Shown here one piece after another: positions 23,618 through 32,242 of a stretch of DNA of 45,117 nt. Made by a program: the position numbers and the translations under genes. The first letter of the stretch is position 1, and every line of letters starts with the position of its first letter. The notes beneath the pieces were generated by a model. The model saw only the letters and a list, made by a program, of their open reading frames with translations. It had not been told where the DNA came from and did not search any database. Location: NCBI GenBank assembly GCA_964345215.1, contig CAYFQH010000013.1:1-45117 (forward strand). The letters run 5' to 3'. The DNA is from CAYFQH01 sp964345215. Lineage in GTDB: Bacteria > Bacillota > Clostridia > Christensenellales > Aristaeellaceae.

Positions 23618-25209
23618 AAAAGAAAAAACTGGCCATGATAGCCATCCTTATTTTGTGTGCTTTTACTCTATCGGCTTGCCAATCGGCTTTTTTTGATGAT
23701 TCCGGCCATCAAAAAGGCCAGCCTGTTGCCCTACCAAAAGTTTCTCTACCCTACGAAGCACCTATTGGCAATGTACGTTTAAACCAAACAACCACCGTAG
23801 CCTTTTATTTGCCCAATAAAGACCGCTCCAAGCTGGTTGCCATTAATCAGGAGGTATCCTTGCCTGTAAACCGTCACGGGGCAGAAGCAGTGCTTCGCGC
23901 TCTTTTAGCACACCCGGGAAACGAAACTACCGTTCCTCTATCACCTCATACGGCACTTGCCCTATCAGATTACTTTCCCGTTGAAATATCAAGAGATGTG
24001 GCAACGGTCAATTTAACTCAAAGCGCACTTGAGCTTAGTTCAAACGAACTTTTTATTGTAAGCCAAGCCATTACCAATACCTTGTCTGCCTTTACTGACA
24101 TATCTTACGTAAATATTTTGGTCATGGGTAAACAGATCGGTCTGGATACGGTTAACACCCTGCCCATGGGCACTTTACAGGAACAGATTGGCTTCAATTT
24201 AGTAACCCAATGGGAGCAAATTGAAAGCAGAAAAGTCTCTGGGAACGAGCCCCTTTCAAAAAAACGCCTCTCCTTGCCGGTTACTCTTTATTTTCCGGTT
24301 GAATCTCTAGGTATTATTCCCGAGGTGCGTAACACCACATTTCCAGGGCAGGAAGCCAGCCAACTTATTTTAATTCTGCTTGAAGAGCTGTCCAAAGGAA
24401 GCAATTTTTTGGAAAACTCCCCTAAGATGCCTGATTTAGCCAATTTTTTATTGGAGGAGCCTGTGATTGAAGCCTTAAAAAGCACCTCAGGACAAAAAAT
24501 CATTCTGCGCTTTTCCGATGCCCTGTATAAAGAAATTATTGATACAAATAATCAATTTTCCTCCATCATTGCCTCGCTTAATTATACCCTCACTACCTTC
24601 ATTCCCAACATTAGCGGCCTTGAATTATATATTGGTGATAAAAGTACTGAGCCCCTTTTAACATTAACCCCCCAAAGCCCTTATATTTCAGTTGCAGAAA
24701 TTTCTTTTCCCGAAGGGCTCCAGCGGCGAAGTGATTTCACCTCTTTTCTAATGGGCTACGCTACTTTATACTTCCCTGAACAAGCAAAACAAGGCGAGGC
24801 TTCTTCCTTGGTAAGGGTGATGCGCCCTATTCCCTATTACGAAACAAAGGATCCCTCATATCTGCTTACCCAGCTTATCTCCGGTCCTCAATATTATGAT
24901 AGCCGAAAGGACACCCAGCCCTTCTTTTCCCTGCCAATTGAATTCTCTATGGCTTATATTCGCGGGGTCTCTTACGAAAACCGAACCCTCTTAATCCATT
25001 TTGCCTCAAACTTTTTTGATCAGCTTCCCCAAGCCCTTTCTCCCCAAATGGAAGGCCTTTTTGTTTACAGCATGGTCAATACCCTGTGCGAAAACCCATC
25101 AATTGATGGAATCTGTTTTTATGTTGACGCTCTACAGCCGGAAACTTTTGTTGGTAGCTTATACCTACCTGGTACTTTTTACCCTAACTTTGGGCTTATT
25201 AACGAATAG
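23614..25209 (+). CDS. Lipoprotein with two GerMN-like domains
   Basis: The 531-residue product has a lipoprotein signal peptide with lipobox LSAC (Cys22). Two repeats of the GerMN type follow: about 55-175 (TTVAFYLPNKDRSKLVAINQ, AEAVLRALLAHPGN) and about 220-340 (LPVTLYFPVESLGIIPEVRN, SQLILILLEELSKGS). A third related region appears at about 385-525 (ATLYFPEQAKQGEASSLVRV, YLLTQLISGP). It would be anchored on the outer face of the cytoplasmic membrane, where it could contact the kinase sensor domain or the wall. The ATGA overlap with the previous gene shows coupled expression. The exact repeat boundaries are by eye. Confidence 0.72.
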   Translation: MKKKKLAMIAILILCAFTLSACQSAFFDDSGHQKGQPVALPKVSLPYEAPIGNVRLNQTTTVAFYLPNKDRSKLVAINQEVSLPVNRHGAEAVLRALLAHPGNETTVPLSPHTALALSDYFPVEISRDVATVNLTQSALELSSNELFIVSQAITNTLSAFTDISYVNILVMGKQIGLDTVNTLPMGTLQEQIGFNLVTQWEQIESRKVSGNEPLSKKRLSLPVTLYFPVESLGIIPEVRNTTFPGQEASQLILILLEELSKGSNFLENSPKMPDLANFLLEEPVIEALKSTSGQKIILRFSDALYKEIIDTNNQFSSIIASLNYTLTTFIPNISGLELYIGDKSTEPLLTLTPQSPYISVAEISFPEGLQRRSDFTSFLMGYATLYFPEQAKQGEASSLVRVMRPIPYYETKDPSYLLTQLISGPQYYDSRKDTQPFFSLPIEFSMAYIRGVSYENRTLLIHFASNFFDQLPQALSPQMEGLFVYSMVNTLCENPSIDGICFYVDALQPETFVGSLYLPGTFYPNFGLINE

Positions 25210-25216
25210 AAATTTT

Positions 25217-25255
25217 AAAAGGGTACTAGCGCTTTTGCATAGCTAGTACCCTTTT
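25217..25255. terminator. Bidirectional terminator between the GerMN operon and rnfB
   Basis: AAAAGGGTACTAGC (25217-25230) and GCTAGTACCCTTTT (25242-25255) are perfect 14-base arms with an 11-base loop, flanked by A- and T-rich sequence. It serves the two converging operons. Confidence 0.92.
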
Positions 25256-25273
25256 TCTTTGGTTTTTTACTGC

Positions 25274-26326
25274 TTATTGAGCTTTAACTCTCGGTCTTTC
25301 TTCTGTTGTACCGGCACGAGCAAAGCGATCACGATCATTTTTTCTTACCTGCAGGGTAATGCACTTAGTGGGGCATTTGCCAACACATTCGCCGCAGCCT
25401 GTACAAGCGGCCGTAATTTGGTGGGGATGTTTTTTCTCGCCCGAAATGGCCTCAAACTTACATACCCGTTTGCAGGCACCGCAACCAATACAGTCTTTTT
25501 GCTCTATTTCAGCAATTTTCCTGTTTTTAAAGTCCCCCCATATAGCCCAAGTGGGGCAAACTTCTGCACAAACCATACAGCCTACACACTTGTCCATATC
25601 AAACTTGGGCAGGTTGTTTTCCATTACAATGGCTTCATATTTACATGACCTTGCGCATAATCCGCAGCCAATACAGCCAGCGTTACATTTACTGCTAACG
25701 TTCTTGCCCCGCTCTGCCTCCCGGCACAACAGGCGAATAGGCTGTTTTTCGGGCTGTAAGTGGAGTACATCTCGAGGGCAGGATTGAACGCACAGCCCGC
25801 AGCTAGTGCATTTTTTCGGATCCACAACGGCAATCATCCGCTTTTCATCAATGGTAATAGCCCCAAATTGGCAAGCCTTTACACAGGTACCTAAACCTAA
25901 ACAGGCATAGGAACAAGCTTTATAACCACCACTTACTAACGTAGCCGATACACAGTCTTGAATTCCCTGATAATTAAACTTGGTTTTGCACCGGTCAAGC
26001 CCTCCACGGCAAATCACCTCTGCCACCATCCGGGTAGTGGAAGGTAGTATTTCACTACCCATTATTTTGCTCAAATTTTCTGTTAAGGCATTTCCTCCTA
26101 CAGGGCAGGCATTCAGCGGAGCCTTGTTGTCGGCCAAGGCTGCAGCTAGGCCATCGCAGCCAGGGTAGCCGCAAGCACCACAGTTGGCACCGGGAAGGGC
26201 TGCCCGTATTTCTGCAATCAAAGGGTTTACGGGAACGGCGAAAATCTTTGTTGCGCCGGTTAAAATCCAGCCAAAGAGCAGTCCCATTCCACCTAACACG
26301 CCAGTAGCGATTAAAATTCCAGTCAT
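25274..26326 (-). CDS. rnfB: Rnf complex subunit B (multi-cluster ferredoxin)
   Basis: RnfB is the likely entry point for electrons from ferredoxin into the Rnf complex. The 350 residues have one N-terminal membrane anchor (about 4-24) and the Fe-S domain with Cys49, Cys52, Cys57 and Cys74 (NCGACGYPGC). A long ferredoxin array follows, with five full CxxCxxCxxxC motifs (CTSCGLCVQSC, CIGCGLCARSC, CVGCMVCAEVC, CIGCGACKRVC, CTGCGECVGKC) and an atypical CLGLGTCVKAC. That implies about seven [4Fe-4S] clusters, a long form of RnfB like those of Clostridia. GGGGAG lies just before the ATG. It is the last gene of the rnf operon. Confidence 0.94.
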   Translation of the reverse strand: MTGILIATGVLGGMGLLFGWILTGATKIFAVPVNPLIAEIRAALPGANCGACGYPGCDGLAAALADNKAPLNACPVGGNALTENLSKIMGSEILPSTTRMVAEVICRGGLDRCKTKFNYQGIQDCVSATLVSGGYKACSYACLGLGTCVKACQFGAITIDEKRMIAVVDPKKCTSCGLCVQSCPRDVLHLQPEKQPIRLLCREAERGKNVSSKCNAGCIGCGLCARSCKYEAIVMENNLPKFDMDKCVGCMVCAEVCPTWAIWGDFKNRKIAEIEQKDCIGCGACKRVCKFEAISGEKKHPHQITAACTGCGECVGKCPTKCITLQVRKNDRDRFARAGTTEERPRVKAQ

Positions 26327-26339
26327 CCTTCTCCCCCTA

Positions 26340-26912
26340 TCAAATTAAGCCGGTAAAGCCCATAAATGAGACGGCCATCAACCCAGCGGCAATTAATGCA
26401 CCGGGAAATCCATCCATCCATTTTGGCAAGTTTGAAGCAGCCAAACGTTCACGAATGGCAGCAAACAACACAATGGCCAGGGTAAAGCCCACGGCTGATC
26501 CAAAGCCATTTACAACCGAGCCTAATAAATTATAGTTTTCTTGAATGTTTAGCACACAAACACCAAGCACTGCACAGTTTGTAGTAATCAGCGGCAGGTA
26601 TACCCCCAAGGCTTCATATAAGGAATAGCTCATTTTTTTAATGGCCATTTCAACCACTTGTACCAAAACCGCAATAACTAAAATGAAGGCGAGAGTCTGC
26701 ATGTATTCCAAGCCCAAGGGCACCAATACAAAAGCCTGTAAAACATAGGTTACCAACGAAGCGATGGTCATAACCAAGGTAACGGCAACACCCATGCCAA
26801 AGGCTGTTTCTACCTTTTTAGAAACACCTAAAAAGGGGCATATTCCAAGGAATTGCTGCATTACAAAGTTATTTACTAAAATCGATCCGATAAAAATTAA
26901 TAAGTAGGTCAT
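26340..26912 (-). CDS. rnfA: Rnf complex subunit A (membrane subunit)
   Basis: The 190-residue membrane protein has about six segments and starts with the family sequence YLLIFIGSILVNNFVMQQFLG, followed by CPFLGVSKK. The pseudo-symmetric second half includes TTNCAVLGVCVLNI. RnfA and RnfE are homologous inverted membrane subunits that carry electrons across the membrane. It overlaps rnfE by 4 bases (ATGA) and ends 13 bases before rnfB. Confidence 0.96.
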   Translation of the reverse strand: MTYLLIFIGSILVNNFVMQQFLGICPFLGVSKKVETAFGMGVAVTLVMTIASLVTYVLQAFVLVPLGLEYMQTLAFILVIAVLVQVVEMAIKKMSYSLYEALGVYLPLITTNCAVLGVCVLNIQENYNLLGSVVNGFGSAVGFTLAIVLFAAIRERLAASNLPKWMDGFPGALIAAGLMAVSFMGFTGLI

Positions 26913-27553
26913 GCAACTTCTCCTCTCTTAAAGGTTCCCTGCTTCCTTTTCTCAATTAGAAGCACAATAGCATTTACCCCTGCCAGTAAAAAGCCCAAGG
27001 TAATAAAGCCGCCAGCAGGGGTAGCAATAATGCCAATGGGGGCATAAGGCAAAAGGGGAATACCAAAAAAGCTTCCCATTCCCAGCACTTCACGAATCGT
27101 TGCAAGAAGGGTAATGGCGCCGGTAAAGCCAAGGCCCATGCCCAGCCCGTCCATTATAGAGGGAATCGGTGGATTAACAAAAGCAAAGGATTCTGCCCGG
27201 GCGAAGATGATGCAATTTACCACAATTAAAGGAATATAAATGCCGAGAGTTTGGTCAACTGCGGGCACAAAGGCTTTAATGAGCAGTTGCACCATGGTAA
27301 CAAAGGAAGCAATAACAATTACAAAGGCTGGAATGCGCACATTTTCTGGAATAATGTTTCTAATAAGGGAAATAAACAGGTTTGACATAACCAAAACAAT
27401 GGTAGTAGCCACCCCCATTGAAATACCATTCATCGCCATGGTCGACACAGCCAGGGTTGGGCACATCCCAAGGACCAAGCGGAAGATCGGGTTCTCATTT
27501 AAAATACCGTTAAAAAAGATTTTTCCAAGGTTCTTCCCTTCACGATTAAACAT
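26909..27553 (-). CDS. rnfE: Rnf complex subunit E (membrane subunit)
   Basis: From the chosen ATG at 27553 the protein has about 214 residues with six membrane segments, NPIFRLVLGMCPTLAVST near the N-terminus and IPLIVVNCIIFARAESFA in the second half, as in RnfE. The frame is open a further 15 codons upstream inside rnfD, but GGGAGGTGG precedes the ATG at 27553 and the extension does not resemble the family. With this start it overlaps rnfD by 8 bases. There is therefore no room for rnfG between rnfD and rnfE, where it is usually found. Confidence 0.95.
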   Translation of the reverse strand: MFNREGKNLGKIFFNGILNENPIFRLVLGMCPTLAVSTMAMNGISMGVATTIVLVMSNLFISLIRNIIPENVRIPAFVIVIASFVTMVQLLIKAFVPAVDQTLGIYIPLIVVNCIIFARAESFAFVNPPIPSIMDGLGMGLGFTGAITLLATIREVLGMGSFFGIPLLPYAPIGIIATPAGGFITLGFLLAGVNAIVLLIEKRKQGTFKRGEVA

Positions 27554-28559
27554 GTTTAGCCACCTCCCCAAAGGTTTTTGGAATTGTAAGCTTATCAATC
27601 AGCGGGGTCATTACATTCATAAATAAAATAGCAAAGGAACAGCCCTCGGGATAGGTGGCAAAGGCCCTGATTACAAACAGGATTACACCGCAGCCAATAC
27701 CCATAATCACCCTGCCCGAATTGGTTACAGGAGATGTGGCATAATCTGTTGCCATAAAGAAGGCTCCTAACATCAGCCCGCCGGAGAGAATTTGGTATAA
27801 GCCGGAACTGGCCCCCGCCTTAAAAGCATCAAGAGCAGCAACGTTTTGAGAAACATTGGTAAAGGCTTGTACAGCCCCCTGGGTAAAGTAGCATACAAAA
27901 ACTGTAATAATAAAGAAGAAAGGAATTCTCCAATCAATTACTTTACGCACGAGCAAGTATCCCCCGCCAATTAAAATGGCCAGCTTGCTGGTTTCGCCTA
28001 AAACCCCTGCCACGTTACCTAAAAAGAGATTAAGCAATGAGGCATTTTTTGTTAATAAAGGGGTGGCGGTTGAAACCGTGTCTAATGCTTGCTGAGAATA
28101 ACCGGCCAGCCAATTACCAAAATGGGCATCAGGGTATCTGGTCATCATCCCAATCCAGGAGATGAACAGAATGGCCCTTGCAGCCAAGGCAGGGTTCATA
28201 AAGTTCTGGCCCAAACCTCCAAATATTTGCTTTACTACAATAATGGCAATAAAGCTTCCTACAATTGCCAGCCATACAGGGGCGTTGGCCGGCAGGTTGT
28301 ATGCAAGCAGCAAGCCTGTAACAACGGCGCTCAGGTCAGAAATGGTGGTTTCCTGGTGGGTTACTCGCTGATAAATCCATTCAAAAGCAACTGCGCTTAA
28401 AACCGCCACTGCTATTAACACGGCTGCACGAATACCGAAAAACAATATTCCGGCAATTCCGGCAGGAGCAAGGGCAAGGCATACATCCAGCATAATCCTG
28501 CTTGTGCTGGAATCGTCCCGTAAGTGAGGCGATGATGAAACAATCCATTGTTTTTGCAT
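27546..28559 (-). CDS. rnfD: Rnf complex subunit D (flavin-bearing membrane subunit)
   Basis: The 337-residue RnfD/NqrB-family protein has about eight or nine membrane segments, including SSPHLRDDSSTSRIMLDVCL at the N-terminus, NFMNPALAARA, and DTVSTATPL near residue 160, where a Thr carries covalent FMN in the family. It forms part of the ion-translocating core. It lies 2 bases downstream of rnfC and overlaps rnfE. Confidence 0.95.
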   Translation of the reverse strand: MQKQWIVSSSPHLRDDSSTSRIMLDVCLALAPAGIAGILFFGIRAAVLIAVAVLSAVAFEWIYQRVTHQETTISDLSAVVTGLLLAYNLPANAPVWLAIVGSFIAIIVVKQIFGGLGQNFMNPALAARAILFISWIGMMTRYPDAHFGNWLAGYSQQALDTVSTATPLLTKNASLLNLFLGNVAGVLGETSKLAILIGGGYLLVRKVIDWRIPFFFIITVFVCYFTQGAVQAFTNVSQNVAALDAFKAGASSGLYQILSGGLMLGAFFMATDYATSPVTNSGRVIMGIGCGVILFVIRAFATYPEGCSFAILFMNVMTPLIDKLTIPKTFGEVAKHV

Positions 28560-28561
28560 TC

Positions 28562-29905
28562 TTAACCCTCCTTCTTTAGTGAAGCTGCACGTTTATTGCC
28601 TTCATTTATCAAGCTCTTGCCTGTGCGCATGCTTTGGGTTAACTGGCGTTTGGCAGGGCATACAAAAGCACAAACCCCGCATTCAATGCAGTTCATGACC
28701 TTTAGCTTTTCGACTTCTTCAACATTGCGCTTTCGTACATGCTGGTCAATAAGCATGGGCATCAATTCCATGGGACAGCCCTTTGAGCATCTGGCGCAGC
28801 GAATACAGTTTTGCTCGGGGGGGCTAACGCTTTCTTTACCCAAGGCTAAAATACCGGTACAGCCTTTAATAACATAAAGGTCTGTGCGGTTTATGGCCAT
28901 TCCCATCATGGGACCACCGAAAATAATTTTTTCGGCCTCATCGCTGATGCCGCCGGTTAAATTAAACAAGTCTTCCAAAGAAGTGCCCACCCGTACCTTG
29001 AAGTTCCCCGGGTTTTTAACAAGGCCTCCTACAGTTAAAATCCGTTCAACTACAGGCTTTCCAGTACGTACTGCCTCCGAAACCGCTGCTGCAGTACCTA
29101 CATTTACCACAAGACAGCCAACTAAAACAGGCAGCCCGCCCATGGGCACCTTCCGCTTAGTTAAAGCGTAAATCAGCTGTTTTTCGCCCCCTTGGGGGTA
29201 GCGCACAGGCAGAGCGCGGACGGAAATATTACTATGTTTTTTTGCTTTTTCTGTTAAAAGGTTAATGGCATCCTGCTTATTGTCTTCAATGCCAATAATC
29301 GCCCTTGGAATACCCAATGCTTTTAGCATCAGAGCAACCCCATCAATCACCTGATCTGCATTTTCGAGCATTATTCGGTGATCAGCCGATAAATAGGGCT
29401 CGCACTCAGCCCCGTTAATTACCAGGGTATCAAAGGCCTGACCCTTTGGCGGTATCATTTTGATGGATGTTGGGAACATGGCGCCCCCCATGCCCACAAT
29501 ACCTGCGTTGTGAACAATGTCTTTTAGCTCTTGGGCAGTTAGTTTATCAGGATTTTCTGACGGCTTTAGGTCAATCCATTCGTCTTTAAAGTCGTTATCA
29601 ATTACAACGCCTTCAACCTGGTGACCGTCGGGCAGTAAAATTTTATCAATAGAAACCACCTTGCCAGAAACGCTGGCATGAACCGGTGCAGCTACAAAGG
29701 CTGTGGGTTCACCTACCACCTGCCCAACTAAAACACGGTCCCCCGCCTTTACAACGGGCTTACAAGGCGCTCCAATATGCTGAGACATTGAAATAACAAC
29801 CCTTGATGCTACAAAGGTTTTTAACGCCATTGACCTTGTAACTTCTTTCCCATTCACTCCTTCTACTGGATGAACGCCTCCGGGAAACACACGAGAACCA
29901 CTCAC
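28562..29905 (-). CDS. rnfC: Rnf complex subunit C (NADH/flavin-binding, two 4Fe-4S)
   Basis: RnfC is the peripheral subunit that exchanges electrons with NAD(H). From the GTG at 29905 it has about 447 residues: FPGGVHPVEG at the N-terminus, GGAMFPTSIK and ECEPYLSADHR of the flavin/NADH-binding domain, an SLBB-type region, and two ferredoxin motifs near the C-terminus (CIRCARCSKGCP and CIECGVCAFVCP). The open frame extends about 21 codons upstream, but GGGAGG lies 10 to 12 bases before the GTG and the upstream extension does not look like RnfC. It is the first gene of the operon. Confidence 0.94.
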   Translation of the reverse strand: MSGSRVFPGGVHPVEGVNGKEVTRSMALKTFVASRVVISMSQHIGAPCKPVVKAGDRVLVGQVVGEPTAFVAAPVHASVSGKVVSIDKILLPDGHQVEGVVIDNDFKDEWIDLKPSENPDKLTAQELKDIVHNAGIVGMGGAMFPTSIKMIPPKGQAFDTLVINGAECEPYLSADHRIMLENADQVIDGVALMLKALGIPRAIIGIEDNKQDAINLLTEKAKKHSNISVRALPVRYPQGGEKQLIYALTKRKVPMGGLPVLVGCLVVNVGTAAAVSEAVRTGKPVVERILTVGGLVKNPGNFKVRVGTSLEDLFNLTGGISDEAEKIIFGGPMMGMAINRTDLYVIKGCTGILALGKESVSPPEQNCIRCARCSKGCPMELMPMLIDQHVRKRNVEEVEKLKVMNCIECGVCAFVCPAKRQLTQSMRTGKSLINEGNKRAASLKKEG

Positions 29906-30030
29906 GAACCAAAGTCCTCCCTTCAAACCTATGGACAAGCCATAAATTCTATTAAATATTATTGACACGTATTATATTATAACACGAAAGCCCACCTATA
30001 GGCTAATAGAATCTACTATTTTGATAAAAT
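29906..30030 (-). promoter_or_regulatory. Leader/promoter region of the rnf operon
   Basis: This is the gap of about 125 bases between recN and rnfC. Two overlapping TATAAT strings on the minus strand (29971-29976 and 29976-29981) are good -10 candidates, but no matching -35 is evident at 16-18 bases. A short hairpin (AGCC/GGCT arms near 29986-30004) overlaps where the -35 would be. No clear recN terminator is visible, so read-through from recN is possible. Confidence 0.4.
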
Positions 30031-31752
30031 TTATTCAAGTAATTTGCTTTTGATCTTTTCAGCCGCCTTAAGCATCGAAAGGGCATGTTCTAAGCCGGTT
30101 TTACCAGCAATTTCATCGGTGCCCCCAATGAGCCTGGCCAGTTCTTTTTCTTTTTGTATGTCATTTAAAAGCAACACTTGGGTTTTGGTTCGCTGGCCTT
30201 CAACTGTTTTTTCAACTAAATAGGCCCGGTCGGCCATCGCCGCAATTTGAGCCAGGTGGGTTACGCAAATTACCTGCTGGTAACGAGCTATTTTAGCCAT
30301 TTTCTCTCCTACAACCCAGGCAATATTCCCGCTGATCCCCGTATCAATTTCATCAAATATCATGGTGCCAATAAAGCCGCTTTGGGCAGTGATGGATTTA
30401 ATTGCCAGCATAAGCCGCGATAGTTCTCCGCCGGAAGCGGTTTTTGTTAGAGGGTGCAAAGGTTCACCAGGGTTAGGAGCAATTAAAAAGACCACCTGGT
30501 CATCCCCCGCCTCTTGGGGAACTTTTGGTTCCTCTGCCGCCCTTTGTTCAAATTCAATTACAAACCGTGTTTTGCCCATACCAAGATCTTTTAGTTGCTC
30601 TTCCATGGCTTCCTCCAGTTTTTTTGCCAACAGTGTGCGTTGGAGGGTCAGCCCTTTTGCAAGCCTTCTATATTCTTTTAAAAGTTTCAACTGCTTCTCT
30701 TTCTCAAGTTCCAGGTTTTCCTCAAGGTTTAAGAGCATTTGGTATTCTTGGCTTATCTTTAATTGATAGTCAATCATCTCATCTACACCGGTACCGTACT
30801 TTCGCTCTAAACGGCGTAAAAGGTCCAGCCGCTCCTCAATCTCATCTAACCTGCCTGGATCAAAGTTCATTTTGTGGTATTCTTTATCAATCCGGTCCCC
30901 TTCATTTTCCAACTCATAAAATAAAGTTTTAAAACCTTCGTTCTCCAATTCTTTTTCAGGGAAAAAATCAGCTAAGCCTTCCATGGCTTCCAGGGCATTT
31001 TCTAAAAACTGTATGGCACCTTTTTTTTCATTTTTGCCCCACAAGCTCACATACAGCTGATCGTACAGATCTTTAATTTTTTGATTGTTGCGCAAAATAT
31101 CCTTTTGCCGTATCAGTTCCTCCTCCTCGCCCCTAACCAGTTTGGCCCCTTTTAATTCTTCCAATTGAAAGCGTAGGGTGTCAATACGCTGTTCCTTTTC
31201 CCGGGCGCTCTTCTTCAGTTCCTTCCAGTGCTTATTCCCTTGACGCCAATTATGATAGGCCTTTTTTATATCTGTAAGCAACAATTGATGGGAAGCCCCG
31301 CCAAATTCATCTAAAAATGCCAGCTGTCTTTTTTCGTCCAGTAAAAACTGATGTTCATGCTGGCCGTGTATATCCATTAAGGTTGTTGTAAACTGCCTAA
31401 ACAGGCTTAAGGGCATGGCAATGCCTCCAATACGGCAAATATTTTTACCCGTCTGGCTAATTTCTCGTGACACCATGATTTCGCCCTGCTCTGTTTCAAG
31501 TTGATGGGAAGCTAGAAAATCTTTAGCTTCCATATTATTTTCTACATCAAAAAAGGCCTCTACAAAAGCCTTTTCTTCACCGGAGCGAATCAGTTCCCTG
31601 TCGGCCCTTGTGCCTAAAAGCAGGTTTACCGCATCCACTACAATGGATTTACCTGCCCCTGTTTCGCCAGACAGGATGTGCAGCCCCTTACCAAAGGTAA
31701 GGGTGATATTTTCAATCAGTGCAATGTTTTTAATGGTCATTGATCGCAGCAT
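30031..31752 (-). CDS. recN: DNA repair protein RecN
   Basis: RecN is an SMC-like ATPase that acts early in double-strand break repair. The 573 residues have the N-terminal RecF/SMC head with Walker A SGETGAGKS (28-36), a coiled-coil middle (about 155-370) and a C-terminal head with signature TASGGELSRLMLAIK, Walker B TMIFDEIDTGISG and CVTHLAQIAAMAD. It follows argR by 18 bases, the common argR-recN pairing of Firmicutes. In Bacillus spoIVB and spo0A follow; here the rnf operon follows instead. Confidence 0.96.
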   Translation of the reverse strand: MLRSMTIKNIALIENITLTFGKGLHILSGETGAGKSIVVDAVNLLLGTRADRELIRSGEEKAFVEAFFDVENNMEAKDFLASHQLETEQGEIMVSREISQTGKNICRIGGIAMPLSLFRQFTTTLMDIHGQHEHQFLLDEKRQLAFLDEFGGASHQLLLTDIKKAYHNWRQGNKHWKELKKSAREKEQRIDTLRFQLEELKGAKLVRGEEEELIRQKDILRNNQKIKDLYDQLYVSLWGKNEKKGAIQFLENALEAMEGLADFFPEKELENEGFKTLFYELENEGDRIDKEYHKMNFDPGRLDEIEERLDLLRRLERKYGTGVDEMIDYQLKISQEYQMLLNLEENLELEKEKQLKLLKEYRRLAKGLTLQRTLLAKKLEEAMEEQLKDLGMGKTRFVIEFEQRAAEEPKVPQEAGDDQVVFLIAPNPGEPLHPLTKTASGGELSRLMLAIKSITAQSGFIGTMIFDEIDTGISGNIAWVVGEKMAKIARYQQVICVTHLAQIAAMADRAYLVEKTVEGQRTKTQVLLLNDIQKEKELARLIGGTDEIAGKTGLEHALSMLKAAEKIKSKLLE

Positions 31753-31770
31753 ATATTATCCCCTGTGTTT

Positions 31771-32223
31771 TTATTGTCGCATTAATTCCCGCATTTTTTC
31801 AGCTACGGGCTGGGCATCTTCATTGCGCCGTAAAATGATGATGATGGTATTATCTCCTGCCAAGCTGCCTATAATTTCGGGCCACTTTAAGTTGTCAATG
31901 GCTTCGGCAGCAGCATTTGCGCTGCCTGAGAGGGTTTTAACCACCATGGTATTGTTGGCATAGTCAATATGAAGAACCGATTCGGCAAAGATACGAATAA
32001 ACCGGTCGGACAAGCCGTGCTCACTGCGCTCAGATGTTGAGTATTTGTATACGCCGTTGGAGGAGAGAATTTTGACCAGGCGCAACTCTTTTATATCCCG
32101 GGAAACGGTTGCTTGGGTTACAACAATACCCATTTTTCGCAGCTCTTCCGCCAACTCTTCTTGGGTCTCAATATCATTTTTACCAATAATCTCAAGAATT
32201 GCCACCTGACGCCTGGTCTTCAT
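31771..32223 (-). CDS. argR: Arginine repressor (ArgR/AhrC)
   Basis: This 150-residue transcription factor binds ARG boxes when arginine is bound, controlling arginine synthesis and breakdown. The N-terminal winged helix (1-~70) contains QEELAEELRKMGIVVTQATV and SRDIKELRLVKI. The C-terminal oligomerisation/arginine-binding domain contains the acidic GSLAGDNTIIII segment. The ATG has AGGAGG at a spacing of 7. No arginine genes are in the window; the gene lies between nadK and recN as is usual. Confidence 0.95.
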   Translation of the reverse strand: MKTRRQVAILEIIGKNDIETQEELAEELRKMGIVVTQATVSRDIKELRLVKILSSNGVYKYSTSERSEHGLSDRFIRIFAESVLHIDYANNTMVVKTLSGSANAAAEAIDNLKWPEIIGSLAGDNTIIIILRRNEDAQPVAEKMRELMRQ

Positions 32224-32242
32224 AAAAACGCCTCCTAAACAT

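Noticed and set aside
25359..25787. 142-codon + strand frame opposite rnfB
   Set aside because: It is antisense to the Cys-rich rnfB gene; it contains no recognisable domain.
26909..27598. rnfG hidden as an extension or fusion in rnfE
   Set aside because: The extra 15 codons before the chosen rnfE start are far too few and lack the SGAT-type flavin motif.
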